In this document: piece by piece, positions 38,490 to 47,136 of the stretch
Numbering within the stretch: position 1 is the first letter of the stretch
How the letters are laid out: every line of letters starts with the position of its first letter
Assembly: GCA_016198755.1 (NCBI GenBank)
Contig: JACQIB010000005.1
Location: 112,931-176,930, forward strand
Length of the DNA: 64,000 nucleotides
Source of the DNA: Candidatus Aenigmatarchaeota archaeon
Lineage (GTDB): Archaea; Aenigmatarchaeota; Aenigmatarchaeia; Aenigmatarchaeales; JACQIB01
Direction of reading: 5' to 3'
Translations under genes and position numbers: made by a program
Notes under the pieces: model-generated
Seen by the model: the letters and a program-made list of their open reading frames with translations, nothing else
The model's database searches: none
What the model was told of the DNA's origin: nothing

Positions 38490-39461
38490 GTGGATATGGA
38501 AGAGCTTGTGAAAGCTGTTGGGAAGCTGAAAGGGAAGGGACTTTTGCTTACGCATCATAATGCTGATTTGGATGCTGTTAGCTCTGCACTTGGATTAAAA
38601 TATGGGCTGGGAAAACTTGGGCTGGAGATGGATATAGGAGTTGCAGAGTCTGTTTCAAGGGCTGGGAAAAAGCTGCTGGGGAGTGAAGAGATTATAGTGG
38701 ATCCTGACTGTAAAAACTATGAATGGGTTTTTTTGGTGGAAACTTCAGTTCCAGAACAATTAGCTTCAGTTAAAAATCTTAGGGTAGATTTGATTTTAGA
38801 CCATCATCCAGCTGGTCCGCTGGTTAAGGGAGCTAAAGCTGTTTGGATAGATGAAAAGGAAAAAGCTGCTGCATTAATGGTTTTTAGGCTTTTGAAAGTT
38901 CTTGGAGTGGAAATAACAGCAGAAATTGCAAAGATTCTGCTTGCTGGTATTGTAGCTGATACAGCGCACTTAAGGCTGGCTGAGAGGGGGGAATTTTTGG
39001 TTGTTGCAGAGCTGCTGGGAACAGGGGTTAAGTTTTCTGATGTGCTGAACACAATTGAGGGGGAGGTTGATTTTTCAGAAAGGGTTGCTGTTTTAAGAGC
39101 GCTGGGAAGGATAGAGGTTTACAGGCTGGGGGAGCTTTTGGTTTGCTTTACAGAGATTGGTAGTTTTGAATCACAGACTGCAAGAGCTTTGGTAAAAGCT
39201 GGGGCTGATATTGCTGTTGTTTTTGACAGGAAAAAAGAAGAACTGAGAGTTTCTAGCAGAGCTAAAAAAACTATAGAGGACAGGGGGATTGATTTGAGCA
39301 TATTGTTTATAGAAGTGGGAAAAATAATCGGTGGGACCGGCGGAGGCCACCCTACAGCTGGATCTGCTAACGGGAGGAAGGTTAAGGCTATTCCTGAGGT
39401 TATTGAATTTTTGCTTGGAGAACTTGAGAAAGTATATGGAAAGGCAGAAAGGCTGGAATGA
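38490..39461 (+). CDS. DHH/DHHA1-family phosphoesterase
   Basis: LLLTHHNADLDAVSSALGL; DLILDHHPAG; GGTGGGHPTAGSA. Confidence 0.92.
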   Translation: MDMEELVKAVGKLKGKGLLLTHHNADLDAVSSALGLKYGLGKLGLEMDIGVAESVSRAGKKLLGSEEIIVDPDCKNYEWVFLVETSVPEQLASVKNLRVDLILDHHPAGPLVKGAKAVWIDEKEKAAALMVFRLLKVLGVEITAEIAKILLAGIVADTAHLRLAERGEFLVVAELLGTGVKFSDVLNTIEGEVDFSERVAVLRALGRIEVYRLGELLVCFTEIGSFESQTARALVKAGADIAVVFDRKKEELRVSSRAKKTIEDRGIDLSILFIEVGKIIGGTGGGHPTAGSANGRKVKAIPEVIEFLLGELEKVYGKAERLE

Positions 39462-39472
39462 ACTTTAAGTTG

Positions 39473-39907
39473 TTACAAACCATGACCTGGAGCCACGCGC
39501 CTGGCCACTTGAACAGGTCTTTCTGGGGCCATACTCCTTACAAAATAATCATAATCTCTTGTGGATAGACTATAACGTGCTAAGGCTTCATCAATATGCC
39601 CTGCACCCATAACTATCATGTCACCAAGACAGACAGATCTTTTCATTTGCTGTTCAAAACCATGGAAACCATTTGGTCCATCATTACCTTTGATTAAGAC
39701 TCCATTCATGAGTTCTACGTTAGCGTGGTTTACTTCACACCCGCTTCCAGTGTAAACTCTTTCTAACTTTCCCATATACGCATTTGAACTCCAAACTCTA
39801 TCACGGACTCTATCACGGGGCCGGATAAGAACATAACCATGCTCTCCTTGGAGGGGACTGAGCATTTCTTTCCAAGTTTGTATGTCATTTATTATAATAA
39901 CTGCCAT
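39473..39907 (-). CDS. Hypothetical protein
   Basis: 144 aa open frame. Confidence 0.5.
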   Translation of the reverse strand: MAVIIINDIQTWKEMLSPLQGEHGYVLIRPRDRVRDRVWSSNAYMGKLERVYTGSGCEVNHANVELMNGVLIKGNDGPNGFHGFEQQMKRSVCLGDMIVMGAGHIDEALARYSLSTRDYDYFVRSMAPERPVQVARRVAPGHGL

Positions 39908-39988
39908 TGAAAAAATAGAGCTGCAAAGGCTTAAATAGCTCGCTTTACAGTAAGCTCTTAGAGGGTTGAATAATGGGGGTTGTGATTC

Positions 39989-40240
39989 ATGTTCGAGCAG
40001 ATAATTCCTTTACTACAGCAGATAGCAGAAGACAGAACAGTTCCGAGGAACATAAGAACAAAGTGTGAGGACTGTATAAAGAACCTGAATTCTGGGACTG
40101 AGGAAATGAGCATAAGGGTTAATACTGTTATTTCATGCTTGGATGAGGTTGCAAATGACCCTAATTTACCTATGTATACTAGGACACAGGTATGGAATAT
40201 TGTAACCGCTTTGGAAGCTGAAGCTAAGGGGGAGAAATAG
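39989..40240 (+). CDS. UPF0147 family protein
   Basis: LQQIAEDRTVPRNIRTKCEDCIKNLNSGTEEMSIRVNTVISCLDEVANDPNLPMYTRTQVWNIVTALE. Confidence 0.92.
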   Translation: MFEQIIPLLQQIAEDRTVPRNIRTKCEDCIKNLNSGTEEMSIRVNTVISCLDEVANDPNLPMYTRTQVWNIVTALEAEAKGEK

Positions 40241-40305
40241 GGAAAAAGGGAGATATTTATATATGCTAATCGACTATAATTAACATAAAATATGGAGGCG
40301 ATAAA

Positions 40306-40641
40306 ATGGTTCTAGAAAAGCTGTTTGGAAAGAGTGTTGGTGGAGAAGAGAGTTATATTGAGTTAGATACTAGCGCAGCTGGAGCTGAGGGAGGAAAAGT
40401 TCCTATATTTGTTGATAAACTGGTGGATTTTGCTGATTCTGACAGAATACAAAAGTCCCTGAGAAATGGCTCTATTGTTTTGGTTAAAATAAAGCCATTG
40501 AAAGAAAAGGATATGAGCGAGCTAAAAAGGGCAATAGAAAAGCTCAGAAAGACATGTGTTGCACTGAACGGAGATATTGCAGGTATAGATGAGGATTGGA
40601 TTATACTCTGCCCCTCGTTTGCGCGTATTGCAAGAGACTAG
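40306..40641 (+). CDS. sepF: Archaeal SepF-like cell division protein
   Basis: DUF552-type KVPIFVDKLVDFADSDRIQKSLRNGSIVLVKIKPL; SD-like ggagg upstream. Confidence 0.85.
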   Translation: MVLEKLFGKSVGGEESYIELDTSAAGAEGGKVPIFVDKLVDFADSDRIQKSLRNGSIVLVKIKPLKEKDMSELKRAIEKLRKTCVALNGDIAGIDEDWIILCPSFARIARD

Positions 40642-42570
40642 TTAACCTACCCGTTCTCCGGGTTTTACCTTTTTCTCTGGTACAACTAAAGCCAGCTTTC
40701 CCTCATTTGTTCCAACAGCTAAAAGCATTGCCTCGCTTGTTAGCCCGAACTTTTTGTATTCGCGTGGAGCAAGGTTTTTCAGCAAAATTACCTGCTTTCC
40801 TATTAGTTCTTCTGGACTGTAAGATTGAGCTATGCCTGCAACAATTGTTTTCTTTTCTCCTGAATTAACTGTAAGTTTCAGCAGCTTGTCTGCTCCTTCT
40901 ATCTTTTCTGCTGACAAAATTTCAGCTGAAACAATCTCCAGCTTTTCAAAGTCAGACCAGCTTGCCTGTATACCTGTTTCCACCGTTTTCTGCTGTGCAG
41001 GAGGTTCATACTTTTTGAACAATATCTCCTTCTTTCCAAGCTTTCCTGCTTTTAGAACACCGAATTTATCTATCTGCTTTCTGTTAAATTCTGGAAGCAG
41101 ACCAAGCTGTGAGTAGATTTTTTCAGCTGTAGCTGGCAGGAAAGGGGATAAAAGAGCAGCGGAGAATCTTATGCCTTCTAAAAGAGTATAAATTATTTCT
41201 GCAAGCTTGTTTTTGTCTTGGACTTTCCAGGGCTCGGTTTCGTTAATATAGTTATTTAGAGTAGAAGTAAAAGAGAAGATTTCCCCCAGTGCTAAATGCA
41301 GCTTAAAGTTTTCAATATTTTTCTCCACCTTTTCTCTCGTTTCCAGAGCTATGAGAGCTATTTTCTCATTGGACTTTGCTTTTGGAATGCCTGAAAAATA
41401 CTTTTCAGCTAAAGTTAGAGATCTGTTTAATAAGTTTCCTAAATTATCTGCTAAATCCTTGTTATACCGCTCTATGAAAATTGTGCGGGAAAAGTTCCCG
41501 TCCTCGTCAGAGGGGATTTCCCTGAGCAAATAGTGCCTTAACGCTTCTGCCCCGAATTCTTTTATGTAGTCTACAGGGTCTATAACATTTCCTATTGTTT
41601 TGCTCATTTTTTGTCCTTCAATTGTAACAAAGCCATGTGTCAAAATCTTCTTTAAAGTAGGAAGACCGGCAGAAAGGAGCATTGCTTCCCACAAAATAGC
41701 ATGGAAACGGAGGATATCCTTTCCTAAAATCTGCAAATCCTGAGGCCAGCACTGCGCAAACAGTTTTTTGTCTGAGCTAAAGCCTATTCCTGAAAGGTAG
41801 TTTGTAAGGGCATCGCACCATACATACATTACTTGTCCTTTATCCCCGGGTACTGGCACACCCCACGTTAAAGTTTTTGTGGAGCGGGAAAAGCTAACAT
41901 CTTCCAGTCCCTCTTTCAAAAAAGAGAGCATTTCACTCTTTTTGCCCTCTGGCAGGATTTCCAGCTCTCCGGATTCTATCAACCTTATTATTTTGCCTGT
42001 ATATTTGGATAAAAAGAAAAACCAGTTTTCCTCTTCTATCTCATCTGGCTTTTTGTTATGAAGTGGACAGATACCATCTACCAAGTCGCGGAGATTCTTG
42101 AAGGATTCGCAGCCTGTACAGTAAAGCCCGCTATATTTTTTCTTGTACAAATCCTTGCTTTTTTTCAGCCTTTTCCAGATTTCCTGAGCTGTTGGATAGT
42201 GTCTTTCTTTGTCAGTAGTGCGGATAAAATCATTATTGGAAAGGTTTAGTTCCTTTGCAAGTAACGCAACTTTTGAAACGTTTTCATCCACAAATTGTTC
42301 CACAGGCTTTCCGGCCTTTTCTGCAGCCTGCTGGTTTTTCAGCCCATGCTCGTCAGTTCCAATAAGAAAAAACACCTTCTTTCCCAGCAATCTATTCCAG
42401 CGGGCATAAACATCGCCTTCTGTAAACTCAAGTGCATGCCCAATATGTGGCTTTGCGTTTGTATAGGGAATTGAAGTTGCAATATAGAAGAATTTTTTAG
42501 ACGATTTAGTTGTAGAAAAACGTTTACTTTTGCCCTTAACCTTTGGTTTGCGTGTGCGTAGTTTTCTCAC
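40642..42570 (-). CDS. metG: Methionyl-tRNA synthetase with fused C-terminal tRNA-binding domain
   Basis: PYTNAKPHIGHALEFTEGDVYARW, YCTGCESF, KMSKTIGNVIDP, C-terminal EMAP/Trbp-like domain. Confidence 0.96.
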   Translation of the reverse strand: MRKLRTRKPKVKGKSKRFSTTKSSKKFFYIATSIPYTNAKPHIGHALEFTEGDVYARWNRLLGKKVFFLIGTDEHGLKNQQAAEKAGKPVEQFVDENVSKVALLAKELNLSNNDFIRTTDKERHYPTAQEIWKRLKKSKDLYKKKYSGLYCTGCESFKNLRDLVDGICPLHNKKPDEIEEENWFFFLSKYTGKIIRLIESGELEILPEGKKSEMLSFLKEGLEDVSFSRSTKTLTWGVPVPGDKGQVMYVWCDALTNYLSGIGFSSDKKLFAQCWPQDLQILGKDILRFHAILWEAMLLSAGLPTLKKILTHGFVTIEGQKMSKTIGNVIDPVDYIKEFGAEALRHYLLREIPSDEDGNFSRTIFIERYNKDLADNLGNLLNRSLTLAEKYFSGIPKAKSNEKIALIALETREKVEKNIENFKLHLALGEIFSFTSTLNNYINETEPWKVQDKNKLAEIIYTLLEGIRFSAALLSPFLPATAEKIYSQLGLLPEFNRKQIDKFGVLKAGKLGKKEILFKKYEPPAQQKTVETGIQASWSDFEKLEIVSAEILSAEKIEGADKLLKLTVNSGEKKTIVAGIAQSYSPEELIGKQVILLKNLAPREYKKFGLTSEAMLLAVGTNEGKLALVVPEKKVKPGERVG

Positions 42571-42671
42571 CTTTTCCTATATGTATAATTTGTTATTAAA
42601 CCTATTTAATTAAATGTTTTAACCATTTCTATGTACTATAGATAAATAAGTTTAAATACTACAAATACAAC

Positions 42672-42911
42672 ATGTTTAACATGGGAACGCAGATTACAAT
42701 AAGAGATGTGGATACGAAAACATTTAGGGAGTTTAAGGCTGCATCTGTGTCTAGGGGATTGAAATTGGGAACTGCAGTAACTTTGGCCATGGAAAAATTC
42801 AAGTCAGAAATAGAGGGAAAGGAAAAATTTGCAGCGCTAAAACCCATTAAATGGGGGAAAGGAACGGAACGAGTAAGCGAAGATGTTGACAAAATACTTT
42901 ATGGCGAGTGA
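42672..42911 (+). CDS. Putative antitoxin (VapB-like)
   Basis: 79 aa, TQITIRDVDTKTFREFKAASVSRGLKLGTAVTLAMEKF; overlaps PIN gene by 4 nt. Confidence 0.75.
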   Translation: MFNMGTQITIRDVDTKTFREFKAASVSRGLKLGTAVTLAMEKFKSEIEGKEKFAALKPIKWGKGTERVSEDVDKILYGE

Positions 42912-43306
42912 AAATGATCTTTATAGATGCCAGTTTTTTTCTGGCTTATGATAACGAAAATGATGTGCACCACAGCAGAGCTTTGGCTATTTTGGATGAT
43001 ATAGAAAAATATGGTCCTGTATTTACATCTGATTATATTCTAAATGAAGTTGTAGGAGTTGGCCTTAGAAAACTGGGAAAGGAGAGAGCCGTTACTTTGG
43101 GACAGCACATACTAAAAACAACTTTCATTATTAATGTAGATGAACATATTTTTTCTGAGAGTTGGGGAGCATTTTCAAAGACCGATCTTAATTTAAGTCT
43201 TGTTGACTGCACGACATTGGTTATTATGAAGCTTGCGAATGCTGGCAAAATTGCAACCTTTGATAAAGAATTCAGAAAAATAAATTATTTGGATGTTTTG
43301 GAGTAA
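42908..43306 (+). CDS. PIN-domain toxin (VapC-like)
   Basis: MIFIDASFFLAYDNENDVHHSRAL...SLVDCTTLVIMKLANAGKIATFDKEF. Confidence 0.88.
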   Translation: MKMIFIDASFFLAYDNENDVHHSRALAILDDIEKYGPVFTSDYILNEVVGVGLRKLGKERAVTLGQHILKTTFIINVDEHIFSESWGAFSKTDLNLSLVDCTTLVIMKLANAGKIATFDKEFRKINYLDVLE

Positions 43307-43400
43307 AGATATTTTAAGCTTCCTACTCGCTTAATGGAAAGCCTTTTAAAGCTGCCTTTCCCCTAGGAAGGTTTTTGTTTCAAAAAAGCAATAATTTGGT

Positions 43401-43886
43401 ATGGCGCCTCCGCATGTTTACATCGAAGAAAAGAATGTCAGGGATCATAATAGACGGGGGCGTTTAGTTGCACTTATTAGATCTGATCCTGGAGTTAATT
43501 TTTCTGGGTTAAGGGAGTATATGGGAGAAAGGGGAACAGATGGGAGTGTAAAGCCGCTGCCGCAGGGAAGCCTGACTTATCATTTGGATATATTGGAAGA
43601 ATTTGGACTGGTAAAGAGCGTTTATAGAGGCAGGGAAAGGCTTCTCTATCCAACAGGTTTCAAAGTACCTAGAAACCATCTGAGAACTGAAGAGGATAAT
43701 AGAATATTGGATATTTTGAGAGGAGTACCGGAAGTAACCCAGAGCAGGCTGGCAGAGCTTGCTGAAGTTGCGCAGAGCACAATGAGCTATAGGCTGAGAA
43801 GGCTTGCTGATTATATAAAAGTGGAAAGGGTTGGGAAAGAAAATAGGTTGTTTGCAAAGGATGTGGAAGATGATAAGGTTATTTAA
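43401..43886 (+). CDS. Dual winged-helix transcriptional regulator
   Basis: Two wHTH segments: RLVALIRSDPGVNFSGLREYM... and RILDILRGVPEVTQSRLAELAEVAQSTMSYRLRRLADYI. Confidence 0.8.
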   Translation: MAPPHVYIEEKNVRDHNRRGRLVALIRSDPGVNFSGLREYMGERGTDGSVKPLPQGSLTYHLDILEEFGLVKSVYRGRERLLYPTGFKVPRNHLRTEEDNRILDILRGVPEVTQSRLAELAEVAQSTMSYRLRRLADYIKVERVGKENRLFAKDVEDDKVI

Positions 43887-43916
43887 GTTTTGATTATCGA
43901 GTTTTAACTGGATAAT

Positions 43917-44696
43917 ATGGTAACAACAAACAGGGATATAATAGATAATTTAGCTCCTCTGCTGGATTCCCCTAAATACAATGAACAGGGGATTGGAGCT
44001 CCACTAAGGTTTGTGAATGGTTCTGTTGATGGGCAACTGGACTGGAAAAAGAAAGGTTACCTATCCAGATTAACATGGTCTGAGGCAAGGAGAGTTGCTG
44101 GATTAAGGGGGGAGAAATTGTGCTCCCTTCCAGGAGCGATTGCAAACCTTAGCTTTATTCCTGATGGGTATGGGGTTCATTTGGCTGGACCTGTTTTTTA
44201 TAGACCCGAACCTGTTGGGACTGCAAAACCTGCTGCTGAAGGGATAAGGGTTGAGAGGGTTTATATGCTAAAGGAACCTGCGGTAACCCTTAGTGGAGAG
44301 CAGGTTGTGCTGGATGGAGTGAATGTAAAAAATGGTTCATTGGTATGCAAAGATTTTATAGATGCTGAGCTGGCATTTGAGGATTATAGATTGAGAGCTG
44401 TTGGAATGGATGATTTTATTGGGCTTGCTGAAAGAAATGGGCTGTTTAGGAGGGGTGAACTGGAGGCTGTTAGTATAAGGGATTTGGAGGAACAGCCGAA
44501 AGCTGAAGAAAGGGTTGTTCTTGACAAAAAAGTGCATTTCCAGTTTGGTGGGGGGAGATGGGCTCTTCCAAAATTAAGTTCTTTGGGTAATAGGGTTACA
44601 GAAGAGGGGAATAATGTTGCTTTGCTTTATGTTGAGTTTGTGCCAGCAACTGAAGCTGATGGATTTACTCTAGTAATGCCGGAAAGAAAGATTTAA
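43917..44696 (+). CDS. Hypothetical protein
   Basis: 259 aa open frame. Confidence 0.55.
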   Translation: MVTTNRDIIDNLAPLLDSPKYNEQGIGAPLRFVNGSVDGQLDWKKKGYLSRLTWSEARRVAGLRGEKLCSLPGAIANLSFIPDGYGVHLAGPVFYRPEPVGTAKPAAEGIRVERVYMLKEPAVTLSGEQVVLDGVNVKNGSLVCKDFIDAELAFEDYRLRAVGMDDFIGLAERNGLFRRGELEAVSIRDLEEQPKAEERVVLDKKVHFQFGGGRWALPKLSSLGNRVTEEGNNVALLYVEFVPATEADGFTLVMPERKI

Positions 44697-44880
44697 AATG
44701 ACCGTCAGGTGCAAGGGGCCGAAGCCCCAAGCCTGCGGTTGCTCTTGCTCTTTGGGTTTGTGAAAACCTTTGGCACTCACCTCTCAAATTAAATTGCTGC
44801 CGGCGGGGTTTTCATCCGCAGCAGCTGAAAAGAGTTACCGGCCCTCACAGGAGGTATCTGTAAGAGCCCACCGCGCTGAC
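44695..44880 (-). ncRNA. Candidate structured non-coding RNA
   Basis: Non-coding on both strands; minus-strand TATA at about 44898-44904; hairpin GGGGC-UUCG-GCCCC at the 3' end, long-range pairing GCGGU/ACCGC and GCUC/GAGC, terminal GUCAG/CUGAC. Confidence 0.4.
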
Positions 44881-44892
44881 CAGAACTATGGG

Positions 44893-44908
44893 GGAGTATA
44901 TAAACTCC
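44893..44908. promoter_or_regulatory. TATA-like promoter embedded in an inverted repeat (GGAGT-ATATAA-ACTCC)
   Basis: Perfect 5-bp arms around an AT-rich TATA core, about 20 bp upstream of the candidate RNA. Confidence 0.45.
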
Positions 44909-44945
44909 TTATGAAGAGGTAATAGGGACTTTAGGTTCAGCTTTT

Positions 44946-45743
44946 TCAGGGCTTTTGGAAAGCTAGGAAAACCCCTTCTATATCGTCTCCATTAATTCCG
45001 GAAGAATGGACTCTCTCGTTTCCTGCTTTTGAAAACCCTTCAGAAAGCATAGCAGCCTGTGTCATATCTCTATACTCGTCAAAAATAGGTATACTCAGCC
45101 TGTCATAGATTATTACCATACCATGTGGCATAACCCAAGAAGATACTAAAGGAGCTACTCTCCTTCTTAAAAATGCTGCAGATTCTGGGTTGGAAAGTCT
45201 GGTATTATGGGCTTCAGTAATGGTAGCCACTATATTTGTTAAAACAACTGCATCGTATTTTTTGTCAGGTTTGTAAGTTAAAACGTCCTGCACAGAAAAG
45301 CTTGCATTGGCTGCAGAATATTTGGCTTTTCTCGTTTCTGCAACCTGTATTGATTCATCCACCATATCAATTCCGTGCACTGTTGATTCTGGGTTTTGCA
45401 AAGCATACCAGACAGTTTTCAGTCCTGTAAAGCAGCCTGCATCAAGTATAGCTTTTCTTCCTTTTAGTTTCCTGTTTACCTTTTCTGTTATTGTTAGATT
45501 CTCTCCGTATTTAGCTGATTCAAAAAGATGGTCTACACCATTACTTGCCTGGAAGGCATAAGCTGAAAAATCAGCACTGCTTGGACGCTGCGCGTTCCCA
45601 AGAAGACGAAACAGTTCTCTGGCCTTATCTATGCCGAGTATGGAAATCTCTTCTTCTACTAGCTGAGAGTCACTGATTCTTCTCACGCCTTCTGCTGCTA
45701 AATAGGCTGGCAGGCTAAGAACCATTAGAAACCCCCAGTGCAA
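44946..45743 (-). CDS. Class I SAM-dependent methyltransferase
   Basis: GRKAILDAGCFTGLKTVWYAL...VHGIDMVDESIQVAETRKAKY...YDAVVLTNIVAT. Confidence 0.78.
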   Translation of the reverse strand: MHWGFLMVLSLPAYLAAEGVRRISDSQLVEEEISILGIDKARELFRLLGNAQRPSSADFSAYAFQASNGVDHLFESAKYGENLTITEKVNRKLKGRKAILDAGCFTGLKTVWYALQNPESTVHGIDMVDESIQVAETRKAKYSAANASFSVQDVLTYKPDKKYDAVVLTNIVATITEAHNTRLSNPESAAFLRRRVAPLVSSWVMPHGMVIIYDRLSIPIFDEYRDMTQAAMLSEGFSKAGNERVHSSGINGDDIEGVFLAFQKP

Positions 45744-45775
45744 AAAGCTTTTAAAGGTTTGGTGGGAAGGATGAA

Positions 45776-46423
45776 TTGGTAATAATGGCTATAGAAGGGT
45801 TTTTACTCCCGGTCAGGTTTTACGGATATGACTCTGTAATCTACTTAGTTTCAGCGCTAATAGGGCTGGCAATAGCCTATAAGGCTTACAAGCTTTATTC
45901 AGTTTCAGAAAAAAACCAGCACTATAACCTGTTTGTAGGGTTTTCTATACTGGCTGTTGGATTATTAACAATTTCCTTAACAAGTGCCTATTCCTATCTG
46001 AAGTTTTTTGAGCAGAAGGAACTGCTTTTGTTTAACGGGTATTTTGATGTGGCTGATGTAGGTTACTGGATTTACTTTGGTGCAAGCTTTTTGGCATACT
46101 GGTTTTTGATAAACATGTATGCTCCTGATAAAAAGGGTGTTTTCCTTTTGAGCCTTCCAATGACATTTAACTATTATTCCTATCTGAATGTTGGATTGTT
46201 CTTTTTTGCTCTTTATCTGGCTTTCAGGAGCGCTGTAAGCTATTTCTCGAACAAAAACCAGAATGGATTCTGGGTTATGGGAGCATTTGTGTTAATGGCT
46301 GTTTATCATGCGGTTTTGCTTTTTACGCCTTTCTTTAAAGGGTTCTATATTTTGGCGCATGTTTCTTTGATTTTGAGCTTTGCTTTCCTGCTCTATATGC
46401 TCATAAGGGTGAATAGAGAGTGA
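45776..46423 (+). CDS. Polytopic membrane protein
   Basis: About 6-7 hydrophobic helices; overlaps following wHTH gene by 4 nt. Confidence 0.7.
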   Translation: MVIMAIEGFLLPVRFYGYDSVIYLVSALIGLAIAYKAYKLYSVSEKNQHYNLFVGFSILAVGLLTISLTSAYSYLKFFEQKELLLFNGYFDVADVGYWIYFGASFLAYWFLINMYAPDKKGVFLLSLPMTFNYYSYLNVGLFFFALYLAFRSAVSYFSNKNQNGFWVMGAFVLMAVYHAVLLFTPFFKGFYILAHVSLILSFAFLLYMLIRVNRE

Positions 46424-46734
46424 TACAGCAGGTTAAAAATAAATGGGAGGAAGAGGATGATAGCAGAAGGTCTAAAATAGGAATTTTAGTGGATATTTTA
46501 AGGCTTATACAAAAGAAAGGCGGGGTTGCAAAGCCAACACATATTCTTTATGGTGCTAATCTTAGTCATGTCAGATTAAACAAATATATGGATGTTTTAA
46601 TGGATAAGCAGTTTGTAGAAACAGTAAATGCCGGGGGGAGGGGAGTTTACAGGATTACTGATAAGGGAATGGAATTTGTAAGGGAGTTTAGGAAAGTGGA
46701 GCAGTTTTCTGAAGCTTTTGGAGTGCCAATCTAG
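46420..46734 (+). CDS. Winged-helix protein (HTH_45-like)
   Basis: SKIGILVDILRLIQKKGGVAKPTHILYGANLSHVRLNKYMDVLMDKQFVE...YRITDKGMEFV. Confidence 0.8.
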   Translation: MIQQVKNKWEEEDDSRRSKIGILVDILRLIQKKGGVAKPTHILYGANLSHVRLNKYMDVLMDKQFVETVNAGGRGVYRITDKGMEFVREFRKVEQFSEAFGVPI

Positions 46735-47105
46735 GCTTTCTTGAAAAAGCAGTAATCAACAAGTTTTTCGGGACTTACAGTACCTGATATAAGTGCCTGT
46801 GCAGAAAAATCTTCTATTGTTTCTGAAGAGATTATTGGTTTGTTTTTTGCATAGCTGTAGGCTATTTCCAGTGCAACTGTTTTGCCTATATAGCCATCCT
46901 TTGAGTATATGTAAACAAAATCTATATTATCTATTTCTTTGAAAGCGCGCAACAATGCTGACTTTTCGCTTTCAAGAGTGTCCTGCTGGGAGCTGTCCCA
47001 TTCTCCTGCGGTTTTTGCATTTATTCCTTTGGACTTTAACAGCTGGAGAAGTTTAACTATTTCCAGATAAAACTTCCTGCTACCTGCGATAAAAACAGAT
47101 TTCAT
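46731..47105 (-). CDS. Nucleoside 2-deoxyribosyltransferase-like protein
   Basis: MKSVFIAGSRKFYLEIVKLL...NIDFVYIYSKDGYIGKTVALEIAYSYAKNKPI. Confidence 0.55.
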   Translation of the reverse strand: MKSVFIAGSRKFYLEIVKLLQLLKSKGINAKTAGEWDSSQQDTLESEKSALLRAFKEIDNIDFVYIYSKDGYIGKTVALEIAYSYAKNKPIISSETIEDFSAQALISGTVSPEKLVDYCFFKKA

Positions 47106-47136
47106 AAGCCTTATTTAATATCTCTTTATTTAAGCC

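Noticed and set aside
44701-44880. SRP RNA, RNase P RNA or 5S rRNA as identity of the structured intergenic RNA
   Set aside because: I could not find the SRP helix-8 sequence, the RNase P GAGGAAAGUC/ACAGAA-type conserved segments, or 5S motifs on either strand; left as an unclassified candidate.
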